From Prosapia bicincta (taxonomy: Eukaryota; Arthropoda; Insecta; Hemiptera; Cercopidae): a stretch of DNA of 64,000 nucleotides. Shown piece after piece: positions 1 to 13,500 of the stretch; within the stretch, counting starts at the first letter, position 1; every line of letters begins with the position of its first letter. A program made the translations under genes and the position numbers. The stretch is from contig JBAIZL010000001.1 in assembly GCA_036971475.1 (NCBI GenBank), positions 79,310,873 to 79,374,872 of the forward strand. Reading direction: 5' to 3'. The notes beneath the pieces are model-generated. The model was not told the origin of the DNA, made no database searches, and saw nothing but the letters and a program-made list of their open reading frames with translations.

Positions 1-2739
1 TTTAGAGCAAATATATGACAATTGCCATAGCTCCTATAATACTTATTATAGATCACTTCTAAGAGCACAATGCGAATCTATGGTCGATTCTGCGTTTATT
101 ATGACTTTTAAATGAGAAATCCATTTTTTGTAGAAATCGCAAAATCCATGAACTATAATTCATGCATTTTTTAAGAGAAAATATATGACAATTGCTATAG
201 CTCCTATAATACTTATTATAGATCAATTCTAAGTGCACAATGCGAATCTATGGTCGATTCTGCGTTTATTATGCCTTTTAAATGAGAAATCCATTTTTTG
301 TAGAAATCGCAAAATCCATGAACTATAATTCATGCAATTTTTTTAGAGCAAATATATGACAATTGCGATAGCTCCTATAATACTTATTATAGATCAATTC
401 TAGGAGCACAATGCGAATCTATGGTCGATTCTGCGTTTATTATGCCTTTTAAATGAGAAATCCATTTTTTGTAGAAATCGCAAAATCCATGAACTATAAT
501 TCATGCAATTTTTTTAGAGCAAATATATGACAATTGCGATAGCTCCTATAATACTTATTATAGACCAATTCTAAGAGCACAATGCGAATCTATGGTCGAT
601 TCTGCGTTTATTATGCCTTTTAAATGAGAAATCCATTTTTTGTAGAAATCGCAAAATCCATGAACTATAATTCATGCATTTCATTTAGAGCAAATATATG
701 ACAATTGCCATAGCTCCTATAATACCTATTATAGATCAATTCTAAGAGCACAATGCGAATCTATGGTCGATTCTGCGTTTATTATGCCTTTTAAATGAGA
801 AATCCTTTTTTGTAGAAATCGCAAAATCCATGAACTATAATTCATGCATTTTTTTTAGAGCAAATATATGACAATTGCCATAGCTCTTATAATACTTATT
901 ATAGAACAATTCTAAGTGCACAATGCGAATCTATGGTCGATTCTGCTTTTATTATGCCTTTTAAATGAGAAATCCATTTTATGTAGAAATCGCAAAATCC
1001 ATGACCTCTAATTCATGCATTTTTTTTAGAGCAAATATATGACAATTGCCATAGCTCCTATAATACTTATTATAGATCAATTCTAAGAGCACAATGCGAA
1101 TCTATGGTCGATTCTGCGTTTATTATGCCTTTTAAATGAGAAATCCATTTTTTGTAGAAATCGCAAAATCCATGAACTATAATTCATGCATTTTTATTAG
1201 AGCAAATATATGACAATTGCGATAGCTCCTATAATACTTAATATAGATCAATTCTAAGTGCACAATGCAAATCTATGGTCGATTCTGCGTTTATTATGCC
1301 TTTTAAATGAGAAATCCATTTTTTGTAGAAATCGAAAAATCCATGAACTATAATTCATGCATTTATTTTAGAGCAAATATATGACAATTGCCATAGCTCC
1401 TATAATACTTATAATAGATCAATTCTAAGAGCACAATGCGAATCTATGGTCGATTCTGCGTTTATTATGCCTTTTAAATGAGAAATCCATTTTTTGTAGA
1501 AATCGCAAAATCCATGAACTATAATTCATGCATTTTTTTTAGAGCAAATATATGACAATTGCCATAGCTCCTATAATACCTATTATAGATCAATTCTAAG
1601 AGCCTTATGCGAATCTATGATCGATTCTGCGTTTATTATGCCTTTTAAATGAGAAATCCATTTTTTGTAGAAATCGCAAAATCCATGAACTATTATTCAT
1701 GCATTTTTTTTAGAGCAAATATATGACAATCGCGATAGCTCCTATAATACTTATTATAGATCAATTCTAGATGCACAATGCGAATCTATGGTCGATTCTG
1801 CGTTTATTATGCCTTTTAAATGAGAAATACATTTTTTGTAGAAATCGCAAAATCCATGAACTATAATTCATGCATTTTTTTTAGAGCAAATATATGACAA
1901 TTGCGATAGCTCCTATAATACTTATTATAGATCAATTCTAAGTGCACAATGCGAATCTATGGTCGATTCTGCGTTTATTATGCCTTTTAAATGAGAAATC
2001 CATTTTTTGTAGAAATCGCAAAATCCATGTACTATAATTCATGCATTTTTTTTAGAGCAAATATATGACAATTGCGATAGCTCCTATAATACTTATTCTA
2101 GATCAATTCTAAGTGCACAATGCGAATCTATGGTCGATTCTGCGTTTATTATGCCTTTTAAATGAGAAATCCATTTTTTGTAGAAATCGCAAAATCCATG
2201 AACTATTCATGCATTTTTTTTAGAGCAAATATATGACAATTGCCATAGCTCCTATAATACTTATTATAGATCAATTCTAAGAGCACAATGCGAATCTATG
2301 GTCGATTCTGCGTTTATTATGCCTTTTAAATGAGAAATCCATTTTTTGTAGAAATCGCAAAATCCATGAACTATAATTCATGCATTTTTATTAGAGCAAA
2401 TATATGACAATTGCGATAGCTCCTATAATACTTATTATAGATCAATTCTAAGTGCACAATGCGAATCTATGGTCGATTCTGCGTTTATTATGCCTTTTAA
2501 ATGTGAAATCCATTTTTTGTAGAAATCGAAAAATCCATGAACTATAATTCATGCATTTTTTTTAGAGCAAATATATGACATTTGCGATAGCTCCTATAAT
2601 ACTTATTATAGATCAATTCTAAGAGCACGATGCGAATATATGGTCGAATCTGCGTTTATTATGCCTTTTAAATGAGAAATCCATTTTTTGTAGAAATCGC
2701 AAAATCCATGAACTATAATTCATGCATTTTTTTTAGAGC

Positions 2740-5700
2740 AAATATATGACAATTGCCATAGCTCCTATAATACTTATTATAGATCACTTCGAAGAGCACA
2801 ATGCGAATCTATGGGCAATTCTGCGTTTATTATGCCTTTTAAATGAGAAATCCATTTTTTGTAGAAATCGCAAAATCCATGAACTATAATTCATGCATTT
2901 TTTTTAGAGCAAATATATGACAATTGCGATAGCTCCTATAATACTTATTATAGATCAATTCTAAGAGCACGATGCGAATATATGGTCGAATCTGCGTTTA
3001 TTATGCCTTTTAAATGAGAAATCCATTTTTTGTAGAAATCGCAAAATCCATGAACTATAATTCATGCATTTTTTTTAGAGCAAACATATGACAATTGCGA
3101 TAGCTCCTATAATACTTATTTTAGACCAATTCTAAGAGCACAATGCGAATCTATGGTCGATTCTGCGTTTATTATGCCTTTTAAATGAGATATCCATTTT
3201 TTGTAGAAATCGCAAAATCCATGAACTATAATTCATGCATTTTTTTTAGAGCAAATATATGACAATTGCCATAGCTCCTATAATACTTATTATAGATCAA
3301 TTCTAAGAGCCTAATGTGAATCTATGGTCGATTCTGCGTTTATTATGCCTTTTAAATGAGAAAACCATTTTTTGTAGAAATCGCAAAATCCATGAACTAT
3401 TATTCATGCATTTTTTTTATATTAAATATATGACAATTGCCATAGCTCCTATAATACTTATTATAGATCAATTCTAGATGCACAATGCGAATCTATGGTC
3501 GATTCTGCGTTTATTATGCCTTTTGAATGAGAAATCCATTTTTTGTAGAAATCGCAAAATCCATGAACTATAGTTCATGCATTTTTTTAGAGCAAATATA
3601 TGACAATTGCGATAGCTCCTATAATAATTATTATAGATCAATTCTAAGAGCACAATGCGAATCTATGGTCGATTCTGCGTTTATTATGCCTTTTAAATGA
3701 GAAATCCATTTTTTGTAGAAATCGCAAAATCCATGAACTATTCATGCATTTTTTTTAGAGCAAATATATGACAATTGCCATAGCTCCTATAATACTTATT
3801 ATAGATCACTTCTAAGAGCACAATGCGAATCTATGGTCGATTCTGCGTTTATTATGACTTTTAAATGAGAAATCCATTTTTTGTAGAAATCGCAAAATCC
3901 ATGAACTATAATTCATGCATTTTTTTTAGAGCAAATATATGACAATTGCGATAGCTCCTATAATACTTATTATAGATCAATTCTAAGTGCACAATGCGAA
4001 TCTATGGTCGATTCTGCGTTTATTATGCCTTTTAAATGAGAAATCCATTTTTTGTAGAAATCGCAAAATCCATGAACTATAATTCATGCATTTTTTTAGA
4101 GCAAATATATGACAATTGCGATAGCTCCTATAATACTTATTATAGATCAATTCTAAGAGCACAATGCGAATCTATGGTCGATTCTGCGTTTATTATGCCT
4201 TTTAAATGAGAAATCCATTTTTTGTAGAAATCGCAAAATCCATGAACTATAATTCATGCATTTTTTCTAGAGCAAATATATGACAATTGCGATAGCTCCT
4301 ATAATACTTATTATAGATCAACTCTAAGTGCACAATGCGAATCTATGGTCGATTCTGCGTTTATTATGCCTTTTAAATGAGAAATCCATTTTTTGTAGAA
4401 ATCGCAAAATCCATGAACTATAATTCATTCATTTTTTTTAGAGCAAATATATGACAATTGCGATAGCTCCTATAATACTTATTATAGATCAACTCTAAGT
4501 GCACAATGCGAATCTATGGTCGATTCTGCGTTTATTATGCCTTTTAAATGAAAAATCCATTTTTTGTAGAAATCGCAAAATCCATGAACTATTATTCATT
4601 CATTTTTTTTAGAGCAAATATATGACAATTGCCATAGCTCCTATAATACTTATTATAGATCACTTCGAAGAGCACAATGCGAATCTATGGGCAATTCTGC
4701 GTTTATTATGCCTTTTAAATGAGAAATCCATTTTTTGTAGAAATCGCAAAATCCATGAACTATAATTCATGCATTTTTTTTAGAGCAAATATATGACAAT
4801 TGCGATAGCTCCTATAATACTTATTATAGATCAATTCTAAGAGCACGATGCGAATATATGGTCGAATCTGCGTTTATTATGCCTTTTAAATGAGAAATCC
4901 ATTTTTTGTAGAAATCGCAAAATCCATGAACTATAATTCATGCATTTTTTTTAGAGCAAACATATGACAATTGCGATAGCTCCTATAATACTTATTATAG
5001 ACCAATTCTAAGAGCACAATGCGAATCTATGGTCGATTCTGCGTTTATTATGCCTTTAAAATGAGAAATCCATTTTTTGTAGAAATCGCAAAATCCATGA
5101 ACTATAATTCATGCATTTTTTTTAGAGCAAATATATGACAATTGCCATAGCTCCTATAATACTTATTATAGGTCAATTCTAAGAGCCTAATGCGAATCTA
5201 TGGTCGATTCTGCGTTTATTATGCCTTTTAAATGAGAAAACCATTTTTTGTAGAAATCGCAAAATCCATGAACTATTATTCATGCATTTTTTTTATATTA
5301 AATATATGACAATTGCCATAGCTCCTATAATACTTATTATAGATCAATTCTAGATGCACAATGCGAATCTATGGTCGATTCTGCGTTTATTATGCCTTTT
5401 GAATGAGAAATCCATTTTTTGTAGAAATCGCAAAATCCATGAACTATAGTTCATGCATTTTTTTAGAGCAAATATATGACAATTGCGATAGCTCCTATAA
5501 TAATTATTATAGATCAATTCTAAGAGCACAATGCGAATCTATGGTCGATTCTGCGTTTATTATGCCTTTTAAATGAGAAATCCATTTTTTGTAGAAATCG
5601 CAAAATCCATGAACTATTCATGCATTTTTTTTAGAGCAAATATATGACAATTGCCATAGCTCCTATAATACTTATTATAGATCACTTCTAAGAGCACAAT

Positions 5701-5796
5701 GCGAATCTATGGTCGATTCTGCGTTTATTATGACTTTTAAATGAGAAATCCATTTTTTGTAGAAATCGCAAAATCCATGAACTATAATTCATGCAT
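2740..5796 (+). repeat. 11-monomer (1876 bp) higher-order repeat pair
   Basis: Several rare variants repeat at an exact 1876-bp offset: CACTTCGAAG at 2785 and 4661, the TATATTAAAT leader at 3418 and 5294, TAGTTCATG at 3571 and 5447, and ATCACTTCT at 3805 and 5681. The matched parts are about 2740-3920 and 4616-5796, with four monomers between them. The second copy overlaps the start of the 2721-bp repeat, so the two amplification events are superimposed. Confidence 0.85.
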
Positions 5797-8700
5797 TTTT
5801 TAAGAGAAAATATATGACAATTGCGATAGCTCCTATAATACTTATTATAGATCAATTCTAAGTGCACAATGCGAATCTATGGTCGATTCTGCGTTTATTA
5901 TGCCTTTTAAATGAGAAATCCATTTTTTGTAGAAATCGCAAAATCCATGAACTATAATTCATGCAATTTTTTTAGAGCAAATATATGACAATTGCGATAG
6001 CTCCTATAATACTTATTATAGATCAATTCTAGGAGCACAATGCGAATCTATGGTCGATTCTGCGTTTATTATGCCTTTTAAATGAGAAATCCATTTTTTG
6101 TAGAAATCGCAAAATCCATGAACTATAATTCATGCAATTTTTTTAGAGCAAATATATGACAATTGCGATAGCTCCTATAATACTTATTATAGACCAATTC
6201 TAAGAGCACAATGCGAATCTATGGTCGATTCTGCGTTTATTATGCCTTTTAAATGAGAAATCCATTTTTTGTAGAAATCGCAAAATCCATGAACTATAAT
6301 TCATGCATTTTTTTTAGAGCAAATATATGACAATTGCCATAGCTCCTATAATACTTATTATAGATCAATTCTAAGAGCCTAATGCGAATCTATGGTCGAT
6401 TCTGCGTTTATTATGCCTTTTAAATGAGAAAACCATTTTTTGTAGAAATCGCAAAATCCATGAACTATTATTCATGCATTTTTTTTATATTAAATATATG
6501 ACAATTGCCATAGCTCCTATAATACTTATTATAGATCAATTCTAGATGCACAATGCGAATCTATGGTCGATTCTGCGTTTATTATGCCTTTTGAATGAGA
6601 AATCCATTTTTTGTAGAAATCGCAAAATCCATGAACTATAGTTCATGCATTTTTTTAGAGCAAATATATGACAATTGCGATAGCTCCTATAATAATTATT
6701 ATAGATCAATTCTAAGAGCACAATGCGAATCTATGGTCGATTCTGCGTTTATTATGCCTTTTAAATGAGAAATCCATTTTTTGTAGAAATCGCAAAATCC
6801 ATGAACTATTCATGCATTTTTTTTAGAGCAAATATATGACAATTGCCATAGCTCCTATAATACTTATTATAGATCACTTCTAAGAGCACAATGCGAATCT
6901 ATGGTCGATTCTGCGTTTATTATGACTTTTAAATGAGAAATCCATTTTTTGTAGAAATCGCAAAATCCATGAACTATAATTCATGCATTTTTTAAGAGAA
7001 AATATATGACAATTGCGATAGCTCCTATAATACTTATTATAGATCAATTCTAAGTGCACAATGCGAATCTATGGTCGATTCTGCGTTTATTATGCCTTTT
7101 AAATGAGAAATCCATTTTTTGTAGAAATCGCAAAATCCATGAACTATAATTCATGCAATTTTTTTAGAGCAAATATATGACAATTGCGATAGCTCCTATA
7201 ATACTTATTATAGATCAATTCTAGGAGCACAATGCGAATCTATGGTCGATTCTGCGTTTATTATGCCTTTTAAATGAGAAATCCATTTTTTGTAGAAATC
7301 GCAAAATCCATGAACTATAATTCATGCATTTTTTTTAGAGCAAATATATGACAATTGCGATAGCTCCTATAATACTTATTATAGATCAACTCTAAGTGCA
7401 CAATGCGAATCTATGGTCGATTCTGCGTTTATTATGCCTTTTAAATGAGAAATCCATTTTTTGTAGAAATCGCAAAATCCATGAACTATAGTTCATGCAT
7501 TTTTTTAGAGCAAATATATGACAATTGCCATAGCTCCTATAAAATTATTATAGATCAATTCTAACAGCACAATGCGAATCTATGGTCGATTCTGCGTTTA
7601 TTATGCGTTTTAAATGAGAAATCCATTTTTTGTAGAAATCGCAAAATCCATGAACTATTCATGCATTTTTTTTAGAGCAAATATATGACAATTGCGATAG
7701 CTCCTATAATACTTATTATAGATCAACTCTAAGTGCACAATGCGAATCTATGGTCGATTTTGCGTTTATTATGCCTTTTAAATGAGAAATCCATTTTTTG
7801 TAGAAATCGCAAAATCCATGAACTATAATTCATGCATTTTTTTTAGAGCAAATATATGACAATTGCCATAGCTCCTATAATACTTATTATAGGTCAATTC
7901 TAAGAGCCTAATGCGAATCTATGGTCGATTCTGCGTTTATTATGCCTTTTAAATGAGAAAACCATTTTTTGTAGAAATCGCAAAATCCATGAACTATTAT
8001 TCATGCATTTTTTTTATATTAAATATATGACAATTGCCATAGCTCCTATAATACTTATTATAGATCAATTCTAGATGCACAATGCGAATCTATGGTCGAT
8101 TCTGCGTTTATTATGCCTTTTGAATGAGAAATCCATTTTTTGTAGAAATCGCAAAATCCATGAACTATAGTTCATGCATTTTTTTAGAGCAAATATATGA
8201 CAATTGCGATAGCTCCTATAATAATTATTATAGATCAATTCTAAGAGCACAATGCGAATCTATGGTCGATTCTGCGTTTATTATGCCTTTTAAATGAGAA
8301 ATCCATTTTTTGTAGAAATCGCAAAATCCATGAACTATTCATGCATTTTTTTTAGAGCAAATATATGACAATTGCCATAGCTCCTATAATACTTATTATA
8401 GATCACTTCTAAGAGCACAATGCGAATCTATGGTCGATTCTGCGTTTATTATGACTTTTAAATGAGAATTCCAATTTTTGTAGAAATCGCAAAATCCATG
8501 AACTATAATTCATGCATTTTTTAAGAGAAAATATATGACAATTGCGATAGCTCATATAATACTTATTATAGATCAATTCTAAGTGCACAATGCGAATCTA
8601 TGGTCGATTCTGCGTTTATTATGCCTTTTAAATGAGAAATCCATTTTTTGTAGAAATCGCAAAATCCATGAACTATAATTCATGCAATTTTTTTAGAGCA

Positions 8701-10511
8701 AATATATGACAATTGCGATAGCTCCTATAATACTTATTATAGATCAATTCTAGGAGCACAATGCGAATCTATGGTCGATTCTGCGTTTATTATGCCTTTT
8801 AAATGAGAAATCCATTTTTTGTAGAAATCGCAAAATCCATGAACTATAATTCATGCAATTTTTTTAGAGCAAATATATGACAATTGCGATAGCTCCTATA
8901 ATACTTATTATAGACCAATTCTAAGAGCACAATGCGAATCTATGGTCGATTCTGCGTTTATTATGCCTTTTAAATGAGAAATCCATTTTTTGTAGAAATC
9001 GCAAAATCCATGAACTATAATTCATGCATTTTTTTTAGAGCAAATATATGACAATTGCCATAGCTCCTATAATACTTATTATAGATCAATTCTAAGAGCC
9101 TAATGCGAATCTATGGTCGATTCTGCGTTTATTATGCCTTTTAAATGAGAAAACCATTTTTTGTAGAAATCGCAAAATCCATGAACTATTATTCATGCAT
9201 TTTTTTTATATTAAATATATGACAATTGCCATAGCTCCTATAATACTTATTATAGATCAATTCTAGATGCACAATGCGAATCTATGGTCGATTCTGCGTT
9301 TATTATGCCTTTTGAATGAGAAATCCATTTTTTGTAGAAATCGCAAAATCCATGAACTATAGTTCATGCATTTTTTTAGAGCAAATATATGACAATTGCG
9401 ATAGCTCCTATAATAATTATTATAGATCAATTCTAAGAGCACAATGCGAAACTATGGTCGATTCTGCGTTTATTATGCCTTTTAAATGAGAAATCCATTT
9501 TTTGTAGAAATCGCAAAATCCATGAACTATTCATGCATTTTTTTTAGAGCAAATATATGACAATTGCCATAGCTCCTATAATACTTATTATAGATCACTT
9601 CTAAGAGCACAATGCGAATCTATGGTCGATTCTGCGTTTATTATGACTTTTAAATGAGAAATCCATTTTTTGTAGAAATCGCAAAATCCATGAACTATAA
9701 TTCATGCATTTTTTAAGAGAAAATATATGACAATTGCGATAGCTCCTATAATACTTATTATAGATCAATTCTAAGTGCACAATGCGAATCTATGGTCGAT
9801 TCTGCGTTTATTATGCCTTTTAAATGAGAAATCCATTTTTTGTAGAAATCGCAAAATCCATGAACTATAATTCATGCAATTTTTTTAGAGCAAATATATG
9901 ACAATTGCGATAGCTCCTATAATACTTATTATAGATCAATTCTAGGAGCACAATGCGAATCTATGGTCGATTCTGCGTTTATTATGCCTTTTAAATGAGA
10001 AATCCATTTTTTGTAGAAATCGCAAAATCCATGAACTATAATTCATGCATTTTTTTTAGAGCAAATATATGACAATTGCGATAGCTCCTATAATACTTAT
10101 TATAGATCAACTCTAAGTGCACAATGCGAATCTATGGTCGATTCTGCGTTTATTATGCCTTTTAAATGAGAAATCCATTTTTTGTAGAAATCGCAAAATC
10201 CATGAACTATAGTTCATGCATTTTTTTAGAGCAAATATATGACAATTGCCATAGCTCCTATAAAATTATTATAGATCAATTCTAACAGCACAATGCGAAT
10301 CTATGGTCGATTCTGCGTTTATTATGCGTTTTAAATGAGAAATCCATTTTTTGTAGAAATCGCAAAATCCATGAACTATTCATGCATTTTTTTTAGAGCA
10401 AATATATGACAATTGCGATAGCTCCTATAATACTTATTATAGATCAACTCTAAGTGCACAATGCGAATCTATGGTCGATTTTGCGTTTATTATGCCTTTT
10501 AAATGAGAAAT
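5070..10511 (+). repeat. 16-monomer higher-order repeat, two adjacent copies of 2721 bp
   Basis: Rare variants recur at exactly 2721 bp: the leader TATATTAAAT at 5294 and 8015 and again at 6486 and 9207; AGGTCAATTC at 5170 and 7891; CTATAAAATT at 7537 and 10258; GATTTTGCG at 7756 and 10477. Identity holds from about 5070 to about 7790 against about 7791 to 10511, with only scattered substitutions (for example near 8467 and 9451). Inside each copy a 7-monomer block of 1192 bp is itself duplicated (5294/6486 and 8015/9207), so the organisation is nested. Boundaries are approximate because flanking monomers are also similar. Confidence 0.9.
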
Positions 10512-13500
10512 CCATTTTTTGTAGAAATCGCAAAATCCATGAACTATAATTCATGCATTTTTTTTAGAGCAAATATATGACAATTGCGATAGCTCCTATA
10601 ATACTTATTATAGATCAATTCTAAGAGCACGATGCGAATATATGGTCGAATCTGCGTTTATTATGCCTTTTAAATGAGAAATCCATTTTTTGTAGAAATC
10701 GCAAAATCCATGAACTATAATTCATGCATTTTTTTTAGAGCAAATATATGACAATTGCCATAGCTCCTATAATACTTATTATAGATCAATTCTAGATGCA
10801 CAATGCGAATCTATGGTCGATTCTGCTTTTATTATGCCTTTTAAATGAGAAATCCATTTTTTGTAGAAATCGCAAAATCCATGAACTATAATTCATGCAT
10901 TTTTTTTAGAGCAAATATATGACAATTGCGATAGCTCCTATAATACTTATTATAGATCAATTCTAAGTGCACAATGCGAATCTATGGTCGATTCTGCGTT
11001 TATTATGCCTTTTAAATGAGAAATCCTTTTTTATGTAGAAATCGCAAAATCCATGAACTATAATTCATGCATTTTTTTTAGAGCAAATATATGACAATTG
11101 CGATAGCTCCTATAATACTTATTATAGATCAATTCTAAGAGCACAATGCGAATCTATGGTCGATTCTGCGTTTATTATGCCTTTTAAATGAGAAATCCAT
11201 TTTTTGTAGAAATCGCAAAATCCATGAACTATAATTCATGCATTTTTTAAGAGAAAATATATGACAATTGCGATAGCTCCTATAATACTTATTATAGATC
11301 AATTCTAAGTGCACAATGCGAATCTATGGTCGATTCTGCGTTTTTTATGCCTTTTAAATGAGAAATCCATTTTTTGTAGAAATCGCAAAATCCATGAACT
11401 ATAATTCATACATTTTTTTTAGAGCAAATATATGACAATTGCGATAGCTCCTATAATACTTATTATAGATCAATTCTAGGAGCACAATGCGAATCTATGG
11501 TCGATTCTGCGTTTATTATGCCTTTTAAATGAGAAATCCATTTTTTGTAGAAATCGCAAAATCCATGAACTATAATTCATGCATTTTTATTAGAGCAAAT
11601 ATATGACAATTGCGATAGCTCCTATAATACTTATTATAGATCAACTCTAAGTGCACAATGCGAATCTATGGTCGATTCTGCGTTTATTATGCCTTTTAAA
11701 TGAGAAATCCATTTTTTGTAGAAATCGCAAAATCCATGAACTATTCATGCATTTTTTTTAGAGCAAATATATGACAATTGCCATAGCTCCTATAATACTT
11801 ATTATAGATCAATTCTAAGAGCACAATGCGAATCTATGGTCGATTCTGCGTTTATTATGACTTTTAAATGAGAAATCCATTTTTTGTAGAAATCGCAAAA
11901 TCCATGAACTATAAGTCATGCATTTTTTTTAGAGCAAATATATGACAATTGCGATAGCTCCTATAATACTTATTATAGATCAACTCTAAGTGCACAATGC
12001 GAATCTATGGTCGATTCTGCGTTTATTATGCCTTTTAAATGAGAAATCCATTTTTTGTAGAAATCGCAAAATCCATGAACTATAATTCATGCATTTTTTT
12101 TAGAGCAAATATATGACAATTGCGATAGCTCGTATAATACTTATTATAGATCAATTCTAAGAGCACGATGCGAATATATGGTCGAATCTGCGTTTATTAT
12201 GCCTTTTAAATGAGAAATCCATTTTTTGTAGAAATCGCAAAATCCATGAACTATAATTCATGCATTTTTTTTAGAGCAAATATATGACAATTGCGATAGC
12301 TCGTATAATACTTATTATAGATCAATTCTAAGAGCACAATGCGAATCTATGGTCGATTCTGCGTTTATTATGCCTTTTAAATGAGAAATCCATTTTTTGT
12401 AGAAATCGCAAAATCCATGAACTATAGTTCATGCATTTTTTTAGAGCAAATATATGACAATTGCGATAGCTCCTATAATAATTATTATAGATCAATTCTA
12501 AGAGCACAATGCGAATCTATGGTCGATTCTGCGTTTATTATGCCTTTTAAATGAGAAATCCATTTTTTGTAGAAATCGCAAAATCCATGAACTATTCATG
12601 CATTTTTTTTAGAGCAAATATATGACAATTGCCATAGCTCCTATAATACTTATTATAGATCACTTCTAAGAGCACAATGCGAATCTATGGTCGATTCTGC
12701 GTTTATTATGACTTTTAAATGAGAAATCCATTTTTTGTAGAAATCGCAAAATCCATGAACTATAATTCATGCATTTTTTAAGAGAAAATATATGACAATT
12801 GCGATAGCTCCTATAATACTTATTATAGATCAATTCTAAGTGCACAATGCGAATCTATGGTCGATTCTGCGTTTATTATGCCTTTTAAATGAGAAATCCA
12901 TTTTTTGTAGAAATCGCAAAATCCATGAACTATAATTCATGCATTTTTTTTAGAGCAAATATATGACAATTGCGATAGCTCCTATAATACTTATTATAGA
13001 TCAATTCTAGGAGCACAATGCGAATCTATGGTCGATTCTGCGTTTATTATGCCTTTTAAATGAGAAATCCATTTTTTGTAGAAATCGCAAAATCCATGAA
13101 CTATAATTCATGCATTTTTATTAGAGCAAATATATGACAATTGCGATAGCTCCTATAATACTTATTATAGATCAACTCTAAGTGCACAATGCAAATCTAT
13201 GGTCGATTCTGCGTTTATTATGCCTTTTAAATGAGAAATCCATTTTTTGTAGAAATCGCAAAATCCATGAACTATTCATGCATTTTTTTTAGAGCAAATA
13301 TATGACAATTGCCATAGCTCCTATAATACTTATTATAGATCAATTCTAAGAGCACAATGCGAATCTATGGTCGATTCTGCGTTTATTATGACTTTTAAAT
13401 GAGAAATCCATTTTTTGTAGAAATCGCAAAATCCATGAACTATAATTCATGCATTTTTTTTAGAGCAAATATATGACAATTGCGATAGCTCCTATAATAC

